A stretch of 64,000 bases of DNA from Streptomyces sp. A0958. GTDB lineage: Bacteria; Actinomycetota; Actinomycetes; Streptomycetales; Streptomycetaceae. Below, piece after piece: positions 53,189-60,627 of the stretch. The notes beneath the pieces are model-generated. The model was not told the DNA's origin. It saw only the letters and a list, made by a program, of their open reading frames with translations, and did not search any database. The position numbers and the translations under genes were made by a program. The stretch covers positions 17,133 to 81,132 of the forward strand of contig NZ_SSBK01000029.1 in NCBI RefSeq assembly GCF_004795035.1, in the 5' to 3' direction. Within the stretch, counting starts at the first letter, position 1, and the number at the start of each line of letters is the position of its first letter.

Positions 53189-54727
53189 ATGTCGGACTCC
53201 AAGCGCGAGATCGAGCGGAAGTACGAAGCCACCGCCGCCACCCGGCTGCCCGACCTGAGCCGGGTGGCCGGGGTCGCGGCGGTCGGCCACGAGGGCGTCA
53301 CGGAGCTCGACGCCGTGTACTACGACACCGAGGACCTGCGCCTCGCCGCCGGCCACGTCACGCTCCGCCGTCGCACCGGCGGCTCGGACGCCGGCTGGCA
53401 CCTCAAACTCCCGGTCGCCGAGAGCGTCCGCGACGAGATCCGCGCCCCGCTCTCCGACACCCTGCCGCCCCGCCTCGCCGCCCTGATCCGCTCCCGGGTC
53501 CTGGACACGCCGGTCGTTCCCGTGGTCCGCCTGCGCTCCGCCCGCGACGTCCACCTGCTCACCGGCCCGGACGGCACCGCCCTCGCCGAGCTCAGCGTGG
53601 ACGAGGTCCACGCCGAGCGTCTGTCCGGCGGCGACCGCACCGCGACCTGGACCGAGATCGAGGTCGAACTCGCCGACGACGGCGACCCCGCCTTCCTCGA
53701 CACCGTGGAACAGCACCTGGACGAGGCCGGTATCCGGCCCTCCACCGCCCCCTCCAAACTCGCCCGCGCCCTCGCCGAGACGGCGCCCGCCGAGACGACG
53801 CCCGCCGAGCCGCGTCCCCAGGACGACGGCCCCGCCGAGCCGCGTACCGCCGGCGACCACGTCCTCGCCTACGTACGCCGTCAGGCCGCGGCCGTCGTCG
53901 CCCTCGACCCGGCCGTCCGCCGTGGCCTGCCCGACTCCGTGCACCGGATGCGGGTCGCCACCCGCAGGCTGCGCAGCGCCCTGCGCACGTACCGCCGCGT
54001 CCTGGACCGCGAAGCCACCCGCCCCCTGGGCACCGAGCTGAAGTGGCTCGCGGCGGAGCTCGGCGTCGACCGCGACCAGGAGGTCCTGGACGCCCGGCTG
54101 CGCGCCCGCCTCGACGAACTGCCCCGCGCCCTGGTCCTCGGCCCGGCCCGGGCCCGGCTGCGGCTGTGGTCGGCGGCCGGGCGCAGCGGCTCGCGGCGGC
54201 GCACGGCCGCCGTCCTGGACTCCGAGCGCTATCTGACCCTGCTGCGCGCCCTGGAACAGTTCCTCGCGGACCCGTCCCTGCTGCCGGCGGCCGATGCCGC
54301 GCCCGGCGCGGAGCTGGCCCGCGCCGTCCACAAGGACCACAAGCGCCTCGCCGGCCGCGTCGCGCACGCCCTCGAACTGCCGCCCGGACCGGACCGCGAC
54401 GCCGCCCTGCACCGCGCCCGCAAGGCGGCCAAACGTGCCCGGTACGCGGCGGAGGCGGCCCGCCCCGCCCTCGGGAAGCCCGCCAAGAAGTCCGTCAAAC
54501 GGCTGAAGGCCGTACAGAGCCTCCTCGGCGACCACCAGGACGGCGTCGTCGCCCGCGAGACCCTGCGCGCCCTGGCCGTCCAAGCACATGCGGCGGGGGA
54601 GCCGTCGTTCACCTGGGGACTGCTGTACGGGAAGGAGGAGGCGGCGGCCTCGGAGAGCGAGCGCGAGCTGCCCGGGGTGTGGCACCGGGCCCAGCGTGCG
54701 GACGTCCGGCGGGCGTCCGCACGCTGA
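53189..54727 (+). CDS. CYTH and CHAD domain protein (inorganic polyphosphate-related)
   Basis: A 512-residue protein. Residues 1-200 form a CYTH triphosphate-tunnel domain with the EIERKYEA signature at the N-terminus, YYDTEDLRLAAGHVTLRRR and WHLKLPV. A Pro/Ala/Glu linker leads into a CHAD domain (about 225-505) with VHRMRVATRRLRSALRTYR, VHKDHKRLAGRVAHAL and RKAAKRARYAAEAA, the conserved His and Arg/Lys helices that bind polyphosphate. CYTH proteins cleave or bind tri- or polyphosphate. It has its own leaderless-type promoter and is followed 50 nt later by the radical SAM gene. Confidence 0.93.
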   Translation: MSDSKREIERKYEATAATRLPDLSRVAGVAAVGHEGVTELDAVYYDTEDLRLAAGHVTLRRRTGGSDAGWHLKLPVAESVRDEIRAPLSDTLPPRLAALIRSRVLDTPVVPVVRLRSARDVHLLTGPDGTALAELSVDEVHAERLSGGDRTATWTEIEVELADDGDPAFLDTVEQHLDEAGIRPSTAPSKLARALAETAPAETTPAEPRPQDDGPAEPRTAGDHVLAYVRRQAAAVVALDPAVRRGLPDSVHRMRVATRRLRSALRTYRRVLDREATRPLGTELKWLAAELGVDRDQEVLDARLRARLDELPRALVLGPARARLRLWSAAGRSGSRRRTAAVLDSERYLTLLRALEQFLADPSLLPAADAAPGAELARAVHKDHKRLAGRVAHALELPPGPDRDAALHRARKAAKRARYAAEAARPALGKPAKKSVKRLKAVQSLLGDHQDGVVARETLRALAVQAHAAGEPSFTWGLLYGKEEAAASESERELPGVWHRAQRADVRRASAR

Positions 54728-54777
54728 GCGTCGCGGTACGCTGGATGGTCACCCCTGCCGGCTCTCGAAAGTGCGCG

Positions 54778-56709
54778 ATGTCTGTCGATTCGGTCTTCCC
54801 ACAGCTCGAAGCTCTGCTCCCGCATGTGCAGAAGCCCATCCAGTACGTCGGCGGTGAGCTGAACTCCACCGTCAAGCCGTGGGACGAGTGCGACGTCCGC
54901 TGGGCGCTCATGTACCCGGACGCGTACGAGGTCGGACTGCCCAACCAGGGCGTCATGATCCTCTACGAGGTGCTCAACGAGCGCCAGGGCGTCCTCGCCG
55001 AGCGCACGTACAGCGTGTGGCCCGACCTCGAAGCGCTGATGCGCGAGCACAAGGTGCCGCAGTTCACCGTGGACAGCCACCGCCCGGTCAAGGCGTTCGA
55101 CGTCTTCGGGCTGAGCTTCTCCACCGAGCTGGGCTACACCAACATGCTCACCGCGCTGGACCTGGCCGGCATCCCGCTGGCTGCCGAGGACCGGGGCGTC
55201 GACGACCCGATCGTCCTCGCGGGCGGCCACGCCGCGTTCAACCCCGAGCCCATCGCGGAGTTCATCGACTGCGCGGTCATCGGCGACGGCGAGCAGGCCG
55301 TGCTGGAGATCACCGAGATCGTCCGCGCCTGGAAGGCCGAGGGCCGCCCCGGGGGCCGCGAGGAGGTGCTGTTCCGGCTCGCCCGGACCGGTGGCGTCTA
55401 CGTCCCCGGCTTCTACGACGTCGAGTACCTTCCGGACGGCCGCATCGGCCGCGTCGTGCCGAACAAGTCGGGCGTGCCGTGGCGGGTGTCCAAGCACACC
55501 GTCATGGACCTGGACGAGTGGCCCTACCCCAAGCAGCCCCTGGTGCCGCTCGCCGAGACCGTCCACGAGCGGATGTCCGTGGAGATCTTCCGCGGCTGCA
55601 CCCGCGGCTGCCGTTTCTGCCAGGCCGGCATGATCACGCGCCCCGTGCGGGAGCGAAGCATCACCGGCATCGGCGAGATGGTGGAGAAGGGCCTCAAGGC
55701 GACCGGCTTCGAGGAGGTCGGCCTGCTCTCGCTGTCCTCCGCCGACCACACCGAGATCGGTGAGATCGCCAAGGGCCTCGCGGACCGCTACACGGACGAC
55801 AAGATCGGCCTCTCGCTGCCCTCGACCCGCGTCGACGCGTTCAACGTGGACCTGGCCAACGAGCTGACCCGCAACGGCCGCCGCTCCGGTCTCACCTTCG
55901 CCCCCGAGGGCGGCTCCGAGCGCATGCGCAAGGTCATCAACAAGATGGTCTCGGAGGAGGACCTGATCCGCACCGTCGCCACCGCGTACGGCAACGGCTG
56001 GCGCCAGGTGAAGCTGTACTTCATGTGCGGGCTGCCCACCGAGACCGACGAGGACGTCCTCCAGATCGGCGACATGGCGGTCAACGTCATCGCCAAGGGC
56101 CGCGAGGTCTCCGGGCAGAACGACATCCGCTGCACGGTCTCCATCGGCGGTTTCGTGCCCAAGCCGCACACCCCCTTCCAGTGGGCCCCGCAGCTGAGCG
56201 CCGAGGAGACCGACGCCCGGCTCGCCAAGCTCCGGGACAAGATCCGCGGCGACAAGAAGTACGGCCGCTCGATCGGCTTCCGCTACCACGACGGCAAGCC
56301 CGGCATCGTCGAGGGCCTGCTCTCGCGCGGCGACCGCCGGGTCGGCTCCGTCATCCGCGCCGTCTACGAGGCCGGCGGCCGCTTCGACGGCTGGCGCGAG
56401 TACTTCAGCTACGACCTGTGGATGAAGAGCGCCGAGGCGACGCTGCCGGACTTCGGCGTGGACGTCGACTGGTACACCACCCGCGAGCGGACGTACGAGG
56501 AGGTCCTGCCCTGGGACCACCTGGACTCGGGCCTGGACAAGGACTGGCTCTGGGAGGACTGGCAGGACGCGCTCGACGAGACCGAGGTCGAGGACTGCCG
56601 CTGGACGCCGTGCTTCGACTGCGGGGTGTGCCCGCAGTTCGACACATGGCCACAACTGAGTGAGAGTGGCAAGAAGATGCTCCCGCTCACAGTGGTAAAG
56701 CCCTCGTGA
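54778..56709 (+). CDS. Radical SAM protein of the TIGR03960 family
   Basis: A 643-residue protein. The 4Fe-4S cluster motif Cys-x3-Cys-x2-Cys is in FRGCTRGCRFCQAGM (Cys near 274, 278 and 281). The N-terminal domain resembles a B12-binding-like fold, and the C-terminus has a Cys-rich motif (TPCFDCGVCPQFD) that may hold another cluster. The family usually stands before a DUF2344 (TIGR03936) gene and rne in actinobacteria; here that partner is missing and accessory genes follow. The ATG at 54778 is chosen by length and a weak gaaag box. Its substrate is unknown; a tRNA or rRNA target has been proposed for related proteins. Confidence 0.92.
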   Translation: MSVDSVFPQLEALLPHVQKPIQYVGGELNSTVKPWDECDVRWALMYPDAYEVGLPNQGVMILYEVLNERQGVLAERTYSVWPDLEALMREHKVPQFTVDSHRPVKAFDVFGLSFSTELGYTNMLTALDLAGIPLAAEDRGVDDPIVLAGGHAAFNPEPIAEFIDCAVIGDGEQAVLEITEIVRAWKAEGRPGGREEVLFRLARTGGVYVPGFYDVEYLPDGRIGRVVPNKSGVPWRVSKHTVMDLDEWPYPKQPLVPLAETVHERMSVEIFRGCTRGCRFCQAGMITRPVRERSITGIGEMVEKGLKATGFEEVGLLSLSSADHTEIGEIAKGLADRYTDDKIGLSLPSTRVDAFNVDLANELTRNGRRSGLTFAPEGGSERMRKVINKMVSEEDLIRTVATAYGNGWRQVKLYFMCGLPTETDEDVLQIGDMAVNVIAKGREVSGQNDIRCTVSIGGFVPKPHTPFQWAPQLSAEETDARLAKLRDKIRGDKKYGRSIGFRYHDGKPGIVEGLLSRGDRRVGSVIRAVYEAGGRFDGWREYFSYDLWMKSAEATLPDFGVDVDWYTTRERTYEEVLPWDHLDSGLDKDWLWEDWQDALDETEVEDCRWTPCFDCGVCPQFDTWPQLSESGKKMLPLTVVKPS

Positions 56710-56897
56710 CCAGCGCAGATGCTGTCCGGCGGATGGCTGAGTCGCTCGCAGGCATGACCGATGCGGAGCGGACCGAGATCTTTCGAGGGCTCGGGGCGAG
56801 AGAGCGTGAGCAGGCTTCGCGCACGCTGCGGCGAACGCCGCTTCCTGCCCCTCGGCAAGACGGCGGGCGCATCGTCTCGGCCGTGGAGTGGGTGTAG
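56706..56897 (+). CDS. Small hypothetical protein coupled to the radical SAM gene
   Basis: A 63-residue ORF starting with GTG in a GTGA overlap with the radical SAM stop codon. It reads as a helical first part (SADAVRRMAESLAGMTDAERTEIFRGL) with charged repeats and a loose C-terminus. I do not recognise it. Its base use differs from the gene before it, and it occupies the place where the DUF2344 gene normally starts, so it may mark the left edge of an inserted segment. A terminator with TTTT follows directly. Confidence 0.5.
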   Translation: MTSADAVRRMAESLAGMTDAERTEIFRGLGAREREQASRTLRRTPLPAPRQDGGRIVSAVEWV

Positions 56898-56907
56898 GTA
56901 GGTAGAG

Positions 56908-56941
56908 GGCGTCCGGCCCGACACAGAGCCGGACGCCTTTT
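56908..56941 (+). terminator. Intrinsic terminator with T tract
   Basis: A perfect 10-bp stem ggcgtccggc/gccggacgcc (56908-56917 with 56928-56937) followed by TTTT. Confidence 0.85.
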
Positions 56942-56997
56942 GCATGCACTCCCCAGGACGCAACCGCCCCTGGCCCCGATGGGGTGAACACGCCCCC

Positions 56998-57027
56998 TTG
57001 ACCAGCACAGTCCGGCAGAGTGAGGGT
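56998..57027 (+). promoter_or_regulatory. Candidate promoter of the Scr1-type regulator operon
   Basis: TTGACC (56998-57003), an 18-nt spacer and GAGGGT (57022-57027). The paired GCAAC motif begins 2 nt after the -10 box, which would suit repression. Confidence 0.4.
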
Positions 57028-57028
57028 C

Positions 57029-57045
57029 GTGCAACCAGACGCAAC
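57029..57045 (+). promoter_or_regulatory. Paired GTGCAAC-like site 1
   Basis: GTGCAAC (57029-57035) and ACGCAAC (57039-57045) are direct repeats spaced 10 bp, one helix turn. The same arrangement recurs at 58678. It is a candidate operator for the HTH regulator encoded downstream (inference). Confidence 0.45.
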
Positions 57046-57067
57046 GGGCTCGACAGGGAGGGACCTC

Positions 57068-57301
57068 ATGGCCTTACGGTTCGTTGGTAAAGATCCTGAG
57101 TCCGGAGATCACGGATCACCTGCTGTGTGGGTGGACCAGGAGTCGAAGGATCTTGTGATCCAGGGGTGGACAGCAGACGAGCAGACCACGGGTGAAAGCT
57201 CGCAGGATGTTCTGATCCCTGGGCATGAGTCGGTGATCAGGGTTCCGAAGCGGATGGTCCCGCTTCTCAGGGAGGCGCTTCGTGTCGCAGAGTCTGACTG
57301 A
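57068..57301 (+). CDS. Small hypothetical protein of the DUF6879/Scr1 locus
   Basis: A 77-residue acidic protein (MALRFVGKDPESGDHGSPAV, later DLVIQGWTADEQTT, and VIRVPKRMVPLLREALRVAE). This type of small protein usually stands just before a DUF6879 gene in Streptomyces WhiJ/Scr1-like loci. The ATG has a very good gggagg box 6 nt upstream. Its end overlaps the next gene by 20 nt. No function is known; it may be a partner of the DUF6879 protein. Confidence 0.8.
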   Translation: MALRFVGKDPESGDHGSPAVWVDQESKDLVIQGWTADEQTTGESSQDVLIPGHESVIRVPKRMVPLLREALRVAESD

Positions 57302-57806
57302 CTTCTCTGACCTCATCAGGTCAGTGCGAGAGTCAGCCGTGCATCTGGAGATGCGCGACGGGTACGGCGTGGACAACGAGATCGAAGGCTTCTCCGCATG
57401 GAAGCAGGGGCACCGGCTGAACCCGGATGACCGGGCCTCATGGTGGCGTCCCTGGCTTGACCTCGTGCAGGAGGTGACGGCAAAGGGAGTGCTGATCCGA
57501 CGGGCCCGCATCGTGTCCGAGCCGGTCAGCGACTACATCGCCTTCGAACACTCAGGCACCTTCACGAACGTGGCGGCCGGCGAGCAGATTCGTTGGCTGC
57601 CCCGTCGCAGTGCCTCCGACCTTGCCTTGCCGGGCAACGACTTCTGGCTGTTCGACGGCAAGCTGGTCCAGTTCAACATCTTCGACGGGATCGGCCGGTG
57701 GGTTCACACCGACCAGACGGAAGATCCTGATGTAGCCAAGCTGTGCGCGTCGGCGTTCGAAGCGGTGTGGGAGCGAGCCATCCCGCACGAGAAGTACGCC
57801 GTCTGA
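57282..57806 (+). CDS. DUF6879 family protein
   Basis: A 174-residue protein beginning MSQSLTDFSDLIRSVRESAV, with FSAWKQGH, RRARIVSEPVSDYIAFEH and NDFWLFDGKLVQFNIFDG, the usual DUF6879 wording. The fold is an alpha/beta protein of unknown role that is nearly always encoded next to an HTH-DUF5753 regulator. The GTG start lies inside the preceding gene with a gggagg box, so translation is coupled. The regulator gene follows after 18 nt. Confidence 0.85.
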   Translation: MSQSLTDFSDLIRSVRESAVHLEMRDGYGVDNEIEGFSAWKQGHRLNPDDRASWWRPWLDLVQEVTAKGVLIRRARIVSEPVSDYIAFEHSGTFTNVAAGEQIRWLPRRSASDLALPGNDFWLFDGKLVQFNIFDGIGRWVHTDQTEDPDVAKLCASAFEAVWERAIPHEKYAV

Positions 57807-57824
57807 ATCCTGACCGGTCAGCTC

Positions 57825-58673
57825 ATGCCCTCGTCCCCGCTCTCCAGCGCGCAAGCCGCGCGCAACGCTGTTGCCACCCGCCTGCAAGGGTTGATGAAAG
57901 ACGCGGGGCTGTCAGGGCATGAGCTGGCCGTTCGGTGCGGCTGGCACCGGGCGAAGTCCTCCCGCATCGCACGGGGCATCACGCCGCCCTCGGACGCGGA
58001 CATCCGCGCATGGTGCTCCGCGTGTGGAGCAGACGACCAAGCGGCCGACATAGTCGCCGCGTCGCGGAACGCCGAGTCCATGTACGTGGAGTGGAAGCAG
58101 CTCCACAAGGACGGTATGCGGCGGGTCCATGAGCAGACTGTCCCGCTCTACCGGCGCACCCGCTCGTTCCGCGTCTACGCCTCGAACGTCATACCGGGCA
58201 TGCTCCAGACTGCCGGGTACGCGACAGGGCTTCTGAGAGCCATCACGGCCTTTCAGGGCACACCGGATGACGTGGCTGACGCGGTGGCTGCCAGGCTCGA
58301 CAGGTCACGGGTGATCCGTGAGGGTGACCACCGCTTCGCGCTGCTCCTCGAAGAGACGGTTCTCCACTACCGGGTCTGCGATGACGAAGCCATGCGGGAC
58401 CAGCTTGAGCATCTGCTCACTGTCATGCGTCGGCCGAACGTGGCGCTCGGCATCATCCCGAAGCAGGCCCGCAGAACGGTGTGGCCGCTCGAAGCGTTCT
58501 ACTCCTTCGACGATCAGCAAGTGGCTGTGGAGACGCTGACGGCCGAGATCAACCTGACCACCCCTGGGGAGATCGGCACCTATCTGCGCGCGTTCGCCGA
58601 GCTGTCACAGGTGGCCGTGCGAGGCGAGCCGGCGAGAGGTCTCATCCGTGACGCGCTTTCCACGCTCGGGTGA
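57825..58673 (+). CDS. Scr1-type HTH regulator (XRE HTH plus DUF5753)
   Basis: A 282-residue protein. The N-terminal XRE helix-turn-helix is at about 18-70 (LQGLMKDAGLSGHELAVRCG, WHRAKSSRIARGITPPSDADI). The C-terminal DUF5753 domain (about 105-275) has YASNVIPGMLQTAGYATGLLRAI, FALLLEETVLHYRVC and the trailing ALSTLG. Such proteins (WhiJ and Scr1 families) act as repressors whose partner small proteins relieve repression. It may act at the paired GTGCAAC-like sites that flank this locus (inference). The next gene starts 88 nt downstream. Confidence 0.9.
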   Translation: MPSSPLSSAQAARNAVATRLQGLMKDAGLSGHELAVRCGWHRAKSSRIARGITPPSDADIRAWCSACGADDQAADIVAASRNAESMYVEWKQLHKDGMRRVHEQTVPLYRRTRSFRVYASNVIPGMLQTAGYATGLLRAITAFQGTPDDVADAVAARLDRSRVIREGDHRFALLLEETVLHYRVCDDEAMRDQLEHLLTVMRRPNVALGIIPKQARRTVWPLEAFYSFDDQQVAVETLTAEINLTTPGEIGTYLRAFAELSQVAVRGEPARGLIRDALSTLG

Positions 58674-58677
58674 TCCC

Positions 58678-58694
58678 GTGCAACAGCGTGCAAC
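58678..58694 (+). promoter_or_regulatory. Paired GTGCAAC site 2
   Basis: Two perfect GTGCAAC copies (58678-58684 and 58688-58694), again 10 bp apart, lie just past the regulator stop codon and before a -10-like TAGCGT (58723-58728). They are placed to control the small genes that follow. Confidence 0.5.
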
Positions 58695-58761
58695 AAGGTA
58701 GAGCCGCATGCCCGTAGGTCCCTAGCGTCGTCTTCACACCGAGGCAGGCGGAGGCGGCGGC

Positions 58762-58965
58762 ATGGCAAGGGTGAACGAAAAGGCCCCGGAGCGGGGTGCG
58801 CTGGAGTACGTGACCTATGCCCCTGCGGGACATGACTGTGCCGAGTGCCTGCGCCCTCTGAAGTCCATGGAAGTTGCCCGTCGCATCGCCCTTGACCAGA
58901 CATCCGGGCCACCTGTGGCCACGTACCGCCACGCGAACGACTGCCCCAAGTTGGTGGCGGGTTGA
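58762..58965 (+). CDS. Small putative zinc-binding protein
   Basis: A 67-residue protein. Two ligand pairs are present: Cys-x2-Cys in HDCAECLRP and His-x3-Cys in YRHANDCPKL, which together suggest a small CCHC zinc site. No ribosome site stronger than ggcggcgg is visible before the ATG. Its TGA overlaps the next start (TGATG). I do not recognise the family; it may be a DNA- or protein-binding adaptor of the locus. Confidence 0.65.
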   Translation: MARVNEKAPERGALEYVTYAPAGHDCAECLRPLKSMEVARRIALDQTSGPPVATYRHANDCPKLVAG

Positions 58966-59147
58966 TGGAGATGCGGACCTGGAGGCAGTCGCGCACCACG
59001 GCGACGGATGCGGCCGAGTCCTTGCGCGCAGCCTTCGCCGCACTGGGCATCCCCGAGAGCGCGTGGAGCAGTGTGCGACCGGTGGTGACCAACACCGGAG
59101 GCGCGTACGTCCACCTCGGCATGATCCGGGCTGACGCGGTCGAGTAG
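58965..59147 (+). CDS. Small hypothetical protein ending at an amber codon
   Basis: A 60-residue product (MEMRTWRQSRTTATDAAESL at the start, VTNTGGAYVHLGMIRADAVE at the end). The frame stops at TAG (59145-59147), but the next 11 codons continue in the same frame with a plausible helix, IAEALREIPPR, to a TGA at 59181-59183. So the gene may be truncated by a nonsense mutation, or the amber codon may be read through at low level. The start overlaps the previous stop (TGATG). Function unknown. Confidence 0.6.
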   Translation: MEMRTWRQSRTTATDAAESLRAAFAALGIPESAWSSVRPVVTNTGGAYVHLGMIRADAVE

Positions 59148-59287
59148 ATCGCGGAGGCGCTGAGAGAGATCCCGCCGCGGTGAAGCGGGCTGTCCCTGTC
59201 TCGCGGTAGCTGCCTCGACAGGTTGCTGCCCCTTCGTTCCTCCCGCCGGATTCCTGGTGGGTATTTCCGAGTAGAGAGGTGAGTCCG
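59148..59287 (+). promoter_or_regulatory. Leader region of the peptide operon
   Basis: This 140-nt stretch separates the amber-ended gene from the 45-codon peptide gene. It holds the readthrough codons to 59183 and probably the promoter. A good ribosome site, gagaggtgag (59274-59283), precedes the peptide ATG. No clear -35/-10 pair is visible. Confidence 0.35.
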
Positions 59288-59425
59288 ATGGTGGAAGAGA
59301 GCACCGGTTCGACGGCCCCCGTAGGGGGTGGCCTGCTCATCGCGAAGCGGCAGATCGTGGCCGCGAGGACGCGGGCCGAGCAGGAGTCGGACAACACCAG
59401 TGGCCGTTCCGACGGCAACGACTAG
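59288..59425 (+). CDS. 45-residue peptide, candidate RiPP precursor
   Basis: The ATG at 59288 has a good ribosome site and the frame ends at TAG 59425, only 14 nt before the oxygenase ATG, with its own agggggg box in between. The peptide has an acidic, Ser/Thr-rich start (residues 2-9 VEESTGST), a Gly-rich hinge (PVGGGLL, 11-17), a basic centre (AKRQIVAARTR, 19-29), and an acidic Ser/Thr/Asn/Gly/Arg-rich end (NTSGRSDGND, 36-45). There is no Cys, signal peptide or membrane segment. Length, composition and position in front of three modifying-type enzymes suggest a precursor peptide. The alternative is a small structural or regulatory protein. Confidence 0.6.
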   Translation: MVEESTGSTAPVGGGLLIAKRQIVAARTRAEQESDNTSGRSDGND

Positions 59426-59439
59426 GGGGGTAGCCCACG

Positions 59440-60627
59440 ATGCTTGATGCGGCTTCGTGGGCGGGGCGTCTGGGTGGGGACACGTTCCTTGCCCAGACGT
59501 ACCACCGCTCCTACGCGCACATCCCCGGCGCCGCCGGTACGGCGGGCTTTTTCTCCTTCGACGCCCTGAATCGGATCATCGCTTCGCAGCGCCTTGAGCC
59601 GCCCCGGCTGCGCCTGTCGCTCGACGGCGAGATGGTTCCCCTTTACCGCTACGCGATCCCGACCACGAACCGCCGCGCGGTGAGCTGGTCCCGTATCCAG
59701 CCGGCCGAGTTCCATGCTCAGCTCAAGGACGGGGCATCGCTGGTCCTCGACTCGGTGGAGAAGATCCATCCGGCGGTGGGCGCGGCTGCCGAAGGTCTTG
59801 AACGGTTCCTCGGTACGTCCGTACAGGCCAACGCGTACGCGTCCTGGACCGACCGGGAAGGCTTCGGGCTGCACTGGGACGACCACGATGTGGTGGTGAT
59901 GCAGGTGCACGGCTCGAAACGGTGGCGCCTGTACGGCTCCACTCGTGAGGTTCCGACCTTCCGGGACGTGGAGTCGCCAGCGCGGCCGGAGGGTGACCCT
60001 GTAGCGGACATCGTCCTGTCGCCGGGGGATGTGCTCTACCTGCCGCGAGGCTGGTGGCACGCAGTCACCGCCGACCAAGGGACGGAGTCTCTTCACCTGA
60101 CGTTCGGCATGGTTCCGCACACGGGGGCGGACCTCATGCTCTGGATCGTGGACCAACTCCGTTCATCCCTCGCACTGCGCAAGGACGTCCCGCGGTTTTC
60201 GTCCCCGGCGGAACAGTCGGACTTCGTCGGGGCCATCCGTTGTGAGGTGCTGGACATGATGGCTGACTCCCGGTTGGTGGAGCGGTGGGCGGAGTCCATC
60301 GACACGACCGACCTCGGCCACGCGATGCCCTCGTTGCCCTACGTGGACGGGCTGCCCGCACAACGGGGGATTACGGTCAAGGTGACTACCTCCCGGGGCC
60401 GCCTGACGGCCAACGGGGCACATGGCACGGTCACGCTCTCGGCGGCCGGTACCGCCTGGGACTTCGCCGAGTCGGCCGAACCTGCCCTGAGTGCGCTGCT
60501 GACCGGTGCGCCCGTCACGCTCGGGGGCATGGCCGACTGTGCGGGACTGGAGGTCAAGGACGTGGCCGAGCTTGTCTCGGCCCTCATCGAGGGGCACGTC
60601 GTCGCGGTCGTGGGGACAGCGCTGTGA
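59440..60627 (+). CDS. JmjC/cupin_4-type Fe(II)/2-oxoglutarate oxygenase
   Basis: A 395-residue protein of the ribosomal-oxygenase-like cupin_4 group. The iron triad is visible: His145 and Asp147 in GLHWDDHDVVVMQVHGSKRW, and His207 in LPRGWWHAVTA. The C-terminal part (about 260-395) looks like the winged-helix/dimer region of the ROX enzymes. Known relatives (YcfD/RoxA) hydroxylate an Arg of ribosomal protein L16, or His in eukaryotes. Here the neighbouring peptide, rich in Arg, is a natural candidate substrate (inference). It follows the peptide by 14 nt and overlaps the next gene (GTGA), so it is part of one operon. Confidence 0.85.
   Translation: MLDAASWAGRLGGDTFLAQTYHRSYAHIPGAAGTAGFFSFDALNRIIASQRLEPPRLRLSLDGEMVPLYRYAIPTTNRRAVSWSRIQPAEFHAQLKDGASLVLDSVEKIHPAVGAAAEGLERFLGTSVQANAYASWTDREGFGLHWDDHDVVVMQVHGSKRWRLYGSTREVPTFRDVESPARPEGDPVADIVLSPGDVLYLPRGWWHAVTADQGTESLHLTFGMVPHTGADLMLWIVDQLRSSLALRKDVPRFSSPAEQSDFVGAIRCEVLDMMADSRLVERWAESIDTTDLGHAMPSLPYVDGLPAQRGITVKVTTSRGRLTANGAHGTVTLSAAGTAWDFAESAEPALSALLTGAPVTLGGMADCAGLEVKDVAELVSALIEGHVVAVVGTAL

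Noticed and set aside
57282..58673. Classic toxin-antitoxin pair
   Set aside because: The HTH-DUF5753 and DUF6879 pair fits WhiJ/Scr1-type regulatory loci; no toxin motif is visible.
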